DNA of 5,684 bases from Acidobacteriota bacterium (GTDB taxonomy: Bacteria > Acidobacteriota > UBA890 > WLXD01): NCBI GenBank assembly GCA_022571615.1, contig JACZXM010000224.1:1-5684 (forward strand). The letters are read 5' to 3'. A program made the translations under genes and the position numbers. Below the pieces are notes generated by a model. The model saw nothing but the letters and a program-made list of their open reading frames with translations. It had not been told where the DNA came from and did no database searches. Numbering within the stretch: the stretch's first letter is position 1; each line of letters begins with the position of its first letter. Shown one piece after another: positions 1-5,684 of the stretch.

Positions 1-351
1 CAGGACCAACCCGAAGAATGCAACCTATTTTCTGCACTGATTAATAGCTGGGGTGCCTGCAACGGACGGGCCGAGACGTAGGGCAGAAAGGGCTCGCTCG
101 GAAACAGCTCGATGAAGTTCTCGAGGATGTTCTCGTACGGGTACTTGAAGCGGTTCTTGGAGCGGCCCTCGGGCGAGGTCAGCAATTGGTTAAGCACATC
201 GCGCCGGCTCAGGCGGCCCTCCCGCAGCTCGGTGGCATAGAACTCCCTGCCGGCCCCCATCGGCGCTCCGTTCCAGGATCACCCGGTACAGCACGTCGAT
301 GTAGTCAGCATCGTCGTCCAGGTCGTAAAGGCGCGGCGCGAACTCGGTCAC
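1..351 (-). pseudogene. DUF4214-like protein fragment, frameshifted and cut by the left window edge
   Basis: Read on the minus strand, this stretch encodes a helical DUF4214-like segment. One frame (351 down to about 259) gives YIDVLYRVILERSAD. The next frame (about 258 down to 1) gives GREFYATELREGRLSRRDVL and then TSPEGRSKNRFKYPYENILE. Together they resemble the DUF4214 pattern, in which a 'LYR..L.R..D..G...Y' helix is followed by 'G.lsr..v...l..SPE'. The two halves are joined only if one base is removed from the C-run at 254-258 (G-run on the coding strand). A possible start is GTG at 351-349, with GAGGGA at 360-355 just upstream, although the same frame stays open back to a stop at 427-429. 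DUF4214 domains occur in extracellular proteins and glycosyltransferases, and no more specific role can be read here. It is either a real pseudogene or an intact gene with a sequencing or assembly indel. The C-terminal end lies outside the window. Confidence 0.55.
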
Positions 352-615
352 GCTTCCCTCGAAACGGTCGGGACTCGGCGGAATACCCCCCGGAGCAGCG
401 AAGTGTGCAATCCGACCTCGCTGGGGTCAAACACCGGGTCTGGCCAGTGCCGGGCCGGGCTGGCGCGCCAACGCTGGGTGCCAGGCGAACCAGGAGATGC
501 GGGTCAAAAGCTGTTAACCTTGACTCTCAGCCCGACGCAGGCCGGTCCCGCCACGGTCCAGGGTGTGCGTTCGGGCTTGTTTTGTCAGCACATCGGGATC
601 CCCTGGGGAGTGTCG
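352..615. other. Probable divergent intergenic region, no gene recognised
   Basis: This stretch separates the minus-strand DUF4214-like fragment from the plus-strand operon. Open frames cross it on the plus strand, but their translations are Arg/Gly/Pro-rich and resemble no family I know. It contains a perfect 10-base palindrome at 461-470 and a TTGACT hexamer at 520-525, neither with a convincing partner. I infer that the operon promoter lies here but cannot place it. Confidence 0.4.
605..610 (+). promoter_or_regulatory. Shine-Dalgarno site for the TTG start at 616
   Basis: GGGGAG lies 5 bases before TTG at 616-618. This spacing favours TTG 616 over the in-frame GTG at 610, which overlaps the site. 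The choice also places a clean signal peptide at the very N-terminus. Confidence 0.5.
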
Positions 616-1638
616 TTGCGGTCGGGTCGGTTCAGGCGGACGTTGGTAGGGTGGCTACCGCTGTTGGCTCTGGTGGTTGCGTCGGGGGCGGTAGCCTGCA
701 TGTCTCAACGGGGTGCTACTGCGGGTGCGGAAAGCGGCGCGTCTACAGCGTTGCACTCGGTCGGGCTCCTCGACGTACTGCAAGAGTACGCCTCCGGGGC
801 CCTCCCTCGCGCGCCTTGTATCCACGCCCCTTTCCATCCCCTCGCTACGCACCTCGCTGAGACATGCAGGCCAGCAGTAGGTTTGCAACCCGCCCGCGCG
901 TCTGCCGGGCAAGACGTTGCGGATCTACGCTCGGAGCTTTCGCGCCGGCGGTCCTGGGGCAGCCTGGAGGAGGGTCCGAGAGAGTTCTACTTCACCCGGG
1001 CGATATACTCGGGCAGTCGCGGTATGTGGGGCAGGGGACGACCCCCCTGGGCGACCGACTACCCGAAGGCGGATCTGCAGTTCGTGTTCGGGCTCCGCCG
1101 TCTGACCCGGATCGACGCCTACGAGCGCGACCACGCGATGCCGCTGACCGACCCCGAGTTATCGCGATTTCCCTTCTTGTACGCGCTGGAGGTCGGGTAC
1201 ATGAGCATGACCGACGCCGAGGTCGAGGGATTGCGCCGCTACCTCCTTGCTGGCGGCTTCCTGTTCATCGACGATTTCTGGGGTACCTGGGAGTGGCGCA
1301 ACTTCGAGTACGAGATCGGTCGCGTGCTTCCCGACCTACAGATCGTCGACCTGCCGCTGGAGCACCCGATCTTCCACACCTTCTACGACATCGACAAAAT
1401 CATCCAGGTTCCGAGCGTTCGGATCATTCGGGGCGGCCCGACGTGGGAACAGGATGGATACGTGCCGTACGTGAAGGCCATCTTCGGTGAGGACGGGCGA
1501 TTGATGGTCATCATCAACTGGAACACCGACCTCGGGGACGCCTGGGAATGGGTTGATAACCCGTACTATCCGCTCGAGTACTCGAACTTCGCCTATCAGA
1601 TGGCGATCAATGCGATCCTCTACGCGATGAGCCACTGA
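616..1638 (+). CDS. Secreted or lipid-anchored DUF4159 domain protein
   Basis: First gene of the operon, 340 residues from the preferred TTG start. Residues 1-28 form an export signal: a basic n-region (RSGRFRR), a hydrophobic core (LVGWLPLLALVVASGAVA), then Cys28. AVAC is a weak lipobox, and AVA|C also fits signal peptidase I. Residues 29-120 are a poorly conserved linker. Residues about 122-340 are a full DUF4159 domain, shown by REFYFTRAIYSG, WATDYPKAD, the characteristic GGFLFIDDFWG (about 213-223), HPIFHTFYDI (about 250-259), a GRLMVIINWNTDLGD strand-loop and the C-terminal AINAILYAMSH. DUF4159 has no established biochemical function; its fold is thought to be related to GATase1-like domains. 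It often sits beside VWA, MoxR or TPR genes, as it does here. The open frame extends back to ATG 403, but that extension looks non-coding. The domain call is firm and the start is uncertain. The gene ends in TGATG, giving a one-base overlap with the next gene. Confidence 0.85.
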   Translation: MRSGRFRRTLVGWLPLLALVVASGAVACMSQRGATAGAESGASTALHSVGLLDVLQEYASGALPRAPCIHAPFHPLATHLAETCRPAVGLQPARASAGQDVADLRSELSRRRSWGSLEEGPREFYFTRAIYSGSRGMWGRGRPPWATDYPKADLQFVFGLRRLTRIDAYERDHAMPLTDPELSRFPFLYALEVGYMSMTDAEVEGLRRYLLAGGFLFIDDFWGTWEWRNFEYEIGRVLPDLQIVDLPLEHPIFHTFYDIDKIIQVPSVRIIRGGPTWEQDGYVPYVKAIFGEDGRLMVIINWNTDLGDAWEWVDNPYYPLEYSNFAYQMAINAILYAMSH

Positions 1639-3962
1639 TGTCGCCGGCGCTCGAGTCCGTGTTCGAGGTGTTCTTCAAGTACAAGCCCTTCATCTTCGAG
1701 AAAGGCCGGTTGGTGCTGGGTGGCTCTTGGGCGGGCGTGTTGGCAGCCCTGCTGTTGATCGGCATCGGCGTGATCGCTCTGCGTCGCTATCCCGCCATCG
1801 GAGGCAAGAGCACGCGTCGTGACCGGATCGTGTTGTTGTCGCTGCGGGTGGCTATTCTCGGGCTGTTGTTGCTGTGTTTGCTGCGGCCGGCGCTGGTGGT
1901 GGCAACCGCGGTGCCGCAGCAGAACTTCGTCGGCGTCCTGCTGGACGATTCTCGCAGCATGCGGATCGCGGATCTGGAGGGCGAAGCGCGCGGCGAGTTC
2001 ATCCGTTCGGAACTGGCTGCCGAGGGAGGGCTTCTCGATGAGCTCGCCGCCCGCTTCAAGTTGCGGCTCTTCGGGTTCTCCTCCGGCGCGGCGCGGCTGG
2101 AGTCGCCGGCGGACCTGCGGTTTGCGGGTCAGCGGACCGACCTGCCCCAGGCTCTGGATCGAGTCCGCCAGGAGCTGGTGGCGCTGCCGGTCTCGGCGAT
2201 CGTCCTGATCTCGGACGGGGCGGACAATGCCGGGGAGGGCCTCACCGAGACCCTGAGCATGCTCCAGGACCGCTCGATTCCGGTGTTCGTGGTCGGGCTC
2301 GGAGCGGAGGTCTTTTCGCGTGATATCGAGATCGCGCGCGTCGATGTGCCGCGGGAAGTGCTGGCAGGATCGTCGGTGGGCGCCGACGTCGTGATCCGTC
2401 AGCGTGGCTTCGATGGGGTGTCGGTGGAGTTGTTCGTTCAGAATCGGGGGCAGATCCTGGCCACCCAGACGGTCGATCTCCCGGTGGGCGGCGACACGAT
2501 CGTGGTCAAGGTGCACTTTCTCGCCGATAAGGCCGGATCGGGGCTGCTCTCGTTCCGGGTCGCGTTACAGGAAGGAGAGATGGTGGCGCAGAACAACGAA
2601 CGCGAGGCGCTGGTCGCCGTACGCGACGAGAGCGTTCGCATTCTCTACTTCGAGGGCGAGCCCCGGTTCGAGGTGGCGTTCATGCAGCGGGCTCTGCAGG
2701 ACGATCCCAATCTGGCCGTGGTCAGCCTCGTGCGCACCGCCGACAACAAGTTCATGCGCAAGCTCGTCGACCCCGACGAGCGATTCGGCGGGGAGAACGA
2801 GTTGTTCGCTGGGTTTCCGGACACCCGCGAGGAGCTATACGCGTACAGCGGGCTGATTCTGGGCAGCGTCGAAGCCGACTTCTTTACTCCAGATCAGCTG
2901 CGCATGATCGCTGACTTCGTCTCCCAGCGCGGCGGCGGCCTGCTGACCCTAGGGGGGCAGCACAGCTTCGCCGGCGGCGGGTACGCGGGGACTCCGGTGG
3001 CAGACGTCTTGCCGGTAGTTCTGCCGACCCAGGCACCACAGGACGGATCGAACCGGCCGGTTCCTTACGCCGAGATCAAGGTCTCTCCGACGCTGTTCGG
3101 ACTTTCCCACCCGGTGGTGCAGCTGGCCGACACGCCCGAGGACAACATCGAGCGCTGGCAGGCGCTCCCGCCGCTGGTGACGGTCAACCCGATGAGCCAC
3201 ACCAAGCCCGGCGCCGCGACGCTGTTGGAGGGTCATAGCGACTTGCTTGCCGAGCCCCAGGTGGTGCTCGCCTACCAACGCTACGGGTCTGGCAAGTCGA
3301 TTGTATTCAACGTAGTGGACTCGTGGCAGTGGCAGATGCACTACGACATCCCGCTCGACGACATGACCCATGAGACGCTCTGGCGGCAGCTGCTCCGATG
3401 GCTGGTCAGTGACGTGGCCGGTCAGGTGCAGGCCCGGCTCGAGCGCGATCGCTTCGAGATTGGCGAGCCGGTCGAGTTGGTGGCCGACGTGTTCGATGAC
3501 ACCTACCTGGCGGTCAACAACGCGCAGGTGACCGCGCGCGTGGCGGGACCGGAGGGCGAGGAGCACGACCTGGTGCTGCGATGGGAGGTCGAGTTCGACG
3601 GACGCTATACAGCGCGGTTTACGCCGCGGCGGGAAGGGTTCTACGAGATCCAGGTCTCAGCGCTGCGAGGATCGGAGGTGCTCGGCGAGGACACCGTGAC
3701 CGGCCAGGCAACCGAGCTTACCCACGAGTTCTTCGCTGCCGAAATGAATCGCTCTTTGCTGCAGCGGGTCGCGGCTGAAACACAGGGCCGCTTCTACACC
3801 CCGGCCACGGTGAACCAGCTGCCCAGCGACATCCGGTTCACCGACGGGGGTAGCACGGTAGACGAGGTCCTCGATCTGTGGGACATGCCGATCGTCTTTG
3901 TCGCCTTGATCGTCCTGATCGGCACCGAGTGGACGATCCGCAAGCTCCGGAGGCTGGCGTGA
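1638..3962 (+). CDS. Membrane protein with VWA and GATase1-like domains (BatA-like architecture)
   Basis: 774 residues. Two N-terminal TM segments (about 31-49 and 64-88) flank a basic loop (RRYPAIGGKSTRRDR). By the positive-inside rule this puts the loop in the cytoplasm and the following domains in the periplasm. Residues about 97-225 are a von Willebrand A domain with a complete MIDAS: DDSRS (D103, S105, S107), T167, and D193 in ISDGADN. A beta-sandwich-like stretch follows (about 228-330). Residues about 333-590 form a GATase1-like domain (YSGLILGSVEADFFTPDQL, then GGGLLTLGGQHSFAGGGY) with no Cys at the expected nucleophile elbow, so it is unlikely to be an amidotransferase. A second Ig-like stretch (about 595-685) precedes a short helical part (SLLQRVAAETQGRFYTP) and a final TM (about 750-766) with a basic tail (RKLRRLA). 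The likely role is a periplasmic, metal-dependent protein-binding scaffold; its ligand is unknown. There is no clear Shine-Dalgarno site, so translation probably depends on coupling at TGATG. A GTGA overlap links it to the next gene. Confidence 0.88.
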   Translation: MSPALESVFEVFFKYKPFIFEKGRLVLGGSWAGVLAALLLIGIGVIALRRYPAIGGKSTRRDRIVLLSLRVAILGLLLLCLLRPALVVATAVPQQNFVGVLLDDSRSMRIADLEGEARGEFIRSELAAEGGLLDELAARFKLRLFGFSSGAARLESPADLRFAGQRTDLPQALDRVRQELVALPVSAIVLISDGADNAGEGLTETLSMLQDRSIPVFVVGLGAEVFSRDIEIARVDVPREVLAGSSVGADVVIRQRGFDGVSVELFVQNRGQILATQTVDLPVGGDTIVVKVHFLADKAGSGLLSFRVALQEGEMVAQNNEREALVAVRDESVRILYFEGEPRFEVAFMQRALQDDPNLAVVSLVRTADNKFMRKLVDPDERFGGENELFAGFPDTREELYAYSGLILGSVEADFFTPDQLRMIADFVSQRGGGLLTLGGQHSFAGGGYAGTPVADVLPVVLPTQAPQDGSNRPVPYAEIKVSPTLFGLSHPVVQLADTPEDNIERWQALPPLVTVNPMSHTKPGAATLLEGHSDLLAEPQVVLAYQRYGSGKSIVFNVVDSWQWQMHYDIPLDDMTHETLWRQLLRWLVSDVAGQVQARLERDRFEIGEPVELVADVFDDTYLAVNNAQVTARVAGPEGEEHDLVLRWEVEFDGRYTARFTPRREGFYEIQVSALRGSEVLGEDTVTGQATELTHEFFAAEMNRSLLQRVAAETQGRFYTPATVNQLPSDIRFTDGGSTVDEVLDLWDMPIVFVALIVLIGTEWTIRKLRRLA
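3949..3953 (+). promoter_or_regulatory. Shine-Dalgarno site deciding the GTG start at 3959
   Basis: GGAGG lies inside the end of the VWA gene, 5 bases before GTG 3959-3961. It supports GTG 3959, which overlaps the upstream TGA, rather than the in-frame ATG at 3878. Confidence 0.75.
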
Positions 3963-5041
3963 TCCCGGTGACTCGCAGCCCGTGGAACAAGCGGCGCGAG
4001 ACGTACGCCAGGCAATTGCGGGCGCACGCGCGGGCGGGCGCGTTGGTCGCGCTCGCAGCTGCACTCGTTGCTTTCTCGGGCGCGGTGCAGGGGAATAGTT
4101 GGCTGATTGTCATCAGTGGCGTCGGTGGCGATAGCCAACACCGCAAGGCGTTCGTGGAAATGTCGCTGGCGATGATCGATGCGGCGCAAGGGCGCTTTGG
4201 CCTGCCAGCGGACCACGTCATTTACCTGGCGGAGGAGCAGGAGCTGGCGCCCGACCGTATCGATGGCCGTTCGACGCGAGGCGAGATCGAGGTTGCGATC
4301 CGCACCGTCGCGAGCGCCGCCGCGCCCGGAGACCAAGTGATCATCCTGTTGATCGGGCATGGTACTTCCCAGGGCCGCGAAGCGCGGTTCGGGTTGCCCG
4401 GGCCCGACATGACGGCCGCCGACTTTGCCGAGTTGCTACAGCTGCTCGCCGCTCAGAACGTGGTCTTCGTCAATACCGCCAGCGCCTCGGGCGGCTTCGT
4501 CGCCGCCCTCTCCGGGCCGAGGCGTACCGTGGTTACCGCGACGCGGGGCCCGCAGCAGCGTGAGGCGACACTCTTCCCGCGCTACTTCGTGGATGCGTTT
4601 GCGCTCGAGGGGGCGGATCTGGATCACGACCAGAGCATCTCGATTCTCGAGGCCTTCACCTATGCCACCAGCGAAGTGGCGCGGGCCTACGAAGCGGACG
4701 GAAGACTGCGCACCGAGCACGCGCTGCTGGATGACAACGGCGATGGAGTAGGCTCCACAGAGCCCGATCCGCGGGTCGGCGACGGGGCGCTCGCCCGCCG
4801 CCTCGGGTTGGGGCCAGCGATGGTGTCCGGGCGGGATGAAGCGCCCACCGAGACCGCCGATGATGTCGAGCTTGCCGCGTTGCTGGGGCGGCGGGCAGAG
4901 TTTCAGGATCGGTTGGAGAAGCTACGCGAGCGCAAGGCCGAGTTGCAGCAGGACCGCTACTTCGAGCTGCTCGAAGAGCTCCTGGTGCAGATCGCGCATC
5001 TGGATGCCGCGATCCGTGAGCGCGAAGGAAGTCACCGATGA
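3959..5041 (+). CDS. Secreted C13/caspase-fold protein with Cys-to-Ser change and EF-hand-like loop
   Basis: 360 residues from GTG 3959. Residues about 20-45 (RAHARAGALVALAAALVAFSG) form a signal peptide or N-terminal membrane anchor after a basic n-region. Residues about 47-215 resemble clan CD peptidases of family C13 (legumain/GPI8-like): an opening strand SWLIVISGVGGDSQHRKAF, then GDQVIILLIGHGTSQG with the catalytic-type His134, then VVFVNTASASGGF. In legumain-type enzymes the last motif reads E-A-C-E-S-G. Aligning it here puts Ser175 where the nucleophilic Cys would be. Residues 220-231 (DLDHDQSISILE) match a 12-position EF-hand calcium loop, and DDNGDG at about 259-263 is a second partial acidic loop. 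Residues about 303-357 are a charged, probably coiled-coil tail. It sits between the VWA and TPR genes with 4-base overlaps on both sides. I infer a periplasmic binding or processing partner of the VWA protein. Peptidase activity is doubtful without Cys. Confidence 0.75.
   Translation: MIPVTRSPWNKRRETYARQLRAHARAGALVALAAALVAFSGAVQGNSWLIVISGVGGDSQHRKAFVEMSLAMIDAAQGRFGLPADHVIYLAEEQELAPDRIDGRSTRGEIEVAIRTVASAAAPGDQVIILLIGHGTSQGREARFGLPGPDMTAADFAELLQLLAAQNVVFVNTASASGGFVAALSGPRRTVVTATRGPQQREATLFPRYFVDAFALEGADLDHDQSISILEAFTYATSEVARAYEADGRLRTEHALLDDNGDGVGSTEPDPRVGDGALARRLGLGPAMVSGRDEAPTETADDVELAALLGRRAEFQDRLEKLRERKAELQQDRYFELLEELLVQIAHLDAAIREREGSHR
5025..5031 (+). promoter_or_regulatory. Shine-Dalgarno-like site for the TPR gene
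   Basis: AAGGAAG lies inside the end of the C13-like gene, 6 bases before ATG 5038. Together with the ATGA overlap, it supports this start. Confidence 0.5.
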
Positions 5042-5684
5042 GTCGAGGGAAGCAATGCCGGCGCGGTGCTTTCTGGCGGGGTCCGACCTGCGTGGTGCTA
5101 GTGCTGCTAGCCATCACGGCTCAGGCTCGGGCGCAGACCGAGTCGGCCCTGACGGCGTTTCGGAGCGGCCGCTACCAGCAGGCGATCACGTACTGGGAGA
5201 AGGAGTTGCGGGCCGGCCGGGCAACTCCGGAGCAGGCGCGCCACCTGGTCGACGCGCTGATGGAGGTTGGGCGCTACGAGGATGCGATCGAGATGGCTCA
5301 ACGCGCTCGCCAGGGCAGCGGCGGCCACGAGATCGCCAACCGACTGGGCGAAGCGCTGGGTGCGCTGGGCCGGGGCGATGCCGCTCGGGATGCATTCGAG
5401 CTCGCCATCCGAGGGCAAGCGCCCGACGCCGTGCGGGCGGAGCTCAACCTGGCAGTTCTCGAGTTCGAGTCCGGGCACCGGGCGCGGGCCAAACGGCGCT
5501 TCGGGGGCTTCATCGACCGCTACAACGCATCATCGACGCTCAGCTCGGAGGAGCTCACCGCGGTGGCGGTGGCGTTGAGCATGCAGGGACGCGACGATCC
5601 GGCTCTGTTCCACGATGCCGTACGTGCTTTCGATGAGGCGATCGCAGTGGATCCGGACAACCTGGAGCCGCGACTGCTGCTCGG
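5038..5684 (+). CDS. Secreted TPR-repeat protein, C-terminus cut by window edge
   Basis: The reading frame from ATG 5038 stays open to the right edge, giving 215 complete codons of a longer protein. The N-terminus is a signal peptide: a basic n-region (MSRGKQCRRG), a hydrophobic core (TCVVLVLLAITA) and a likely cleavage after ARA (residue 32). The rest is alpha-helical with TPR-like periodicity: ALTAFRSGRYQQAITYW (about 37-53), HLVDALMEVGRYEDAIEMA (about 69-87), ANRLGEALGALGRGDAARDA (about 100-119), AELNLAVLEFESGHRARA (about 134-151) and AVRAFDEAIAVDPDNLEPR (about 194-212). TPR repeats are protein-protein binding scaffolds. The position at the end of the coupled VWA/C13-like operon suggests periplasmic assembly with those products. 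Any C-terminal domain lies outside the window and cannot be judged. Confidence 0.85.
   Translation, partial: MSRGKQCRRGAFWRGPTCVVLVLLAITAQARAQTESALTAFRSGRYQQAITYWEKELRAGRATPEQARHLVDALMEVGRYEDAIEMAQRARQGSGGHEIANRLGEALGALGRGDAARDAFELAIRGQAPDAVRAELNLAVLEFESGHRARAKRRFGGFIDRYNASSTLSSEELTAVAVALSMQGRDDPALFHDAVRAFDEAIAVDPDNLEPRLLL

Noticed and set aside
461..470. Perfect 10-base palindrome TGGCGCGCCA as an operator
   Set aside because: Flanks do not extend the symmetry and there is no second copy. GC-only palindromes of this size are expected by chance in such sequence.
520..525. TTGACT as a sigma-70 -35 element
   Set aside because: No acceptable -10 hexamer lies 16-18 bases downstream, and a single hexamer is not enough.
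403..615. Extension of the DUF4159 frame back to ATG 403
   Set aside because: The added residues show no family similarity and would bury the signal peptide about 70 residues in. A Shine-Dalgarno site fits TTG 616 instead.
774..790. Hairpin CGTACT / AGTACG with a 5-base loop
   Set aside because: A 6-bp stem inside a coding region with no U-tract is too weak for a terminator and likely to be chance.
186..860. A 224-codon plus-strand open frame
   Set aside because: It is Arg/Gly/Pro-rich with no recognisable motif. It crosses the minus-strand DUF4214-like fragment and overlaps the signal peptide of the DUF4159 gene in another frame.
1620..2516. A 298-codon open frame on the minus strand opposite the VWA gene
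   Set aside because: Its translation is rich in His, Gln, Arg and Asp with no domain or hydrophobic core, which is typical of an antisense shadow of a high-GC gene. The plus-strand gene is clearly real.
3878..3958. ATG 3878 as the start of the C13-like gene
   Set aside because: It would overlap the VWA gene by 85 bases and add a charged stretch before the signal peptide. GGAGG with 5-base spacing supports GTG 3959.

Overview
This is a high-GC window, probably from a Gram-negative bacterium. I infer Acidobacteriota or a neighbouring deep-branching phylum, because a cluster of DUF4159, VWA/GATase-like, caspase-fold and TPR envelope proteins is familiar from such genomes. That is a recollection, not a search result. 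No RNA gene, CRISPR array, complete mobile element or convincing terminator is visible.

Layout. Positions 1 to about 351 carry, on the minus strand, a DUF4214-like coding fragment that runs off the left edge and is broken by a one-base frameshift in a C-run at 254-258. Positions 352-615 hold no gene I can support and probably include the promoter region between this fragment and the plus-strand operon. From 616 to the right edge, four plus-strand genes follow with no gaps: a DUF4159 protein with a signal peptide (616-1638), a three-TM protein with VWA and GATase1-like domains (1638-3962), a secreted C13/caspase-fold protein (3959-5041), and a secreted TPR protein cut by the window edge (5038-5684+). 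All three junctions are stop/start overlaps (TGATG, GTGA, ATGA), so the genes are almost certainly one translationally coupled operon.

Working model (inference). All four products are predicted to be exported or membrane-anchored with their main domains in the periplasm. The VWA protein has an intact metal-binding MIDAS site and could act as a membrane scaffold. The DUF4159, C13-like and TPR proteins could be its periplasmic partners. The C13-like protein keeps the GHG histidine motif but has Ser where the catalytic Cys is expected, and it carries an EF-hand-like calcium loop. It may therefore be a pseudoprotease, a binding module or an enzyme with altered chemistry. The substrate and role of the set are not known from the sequence.
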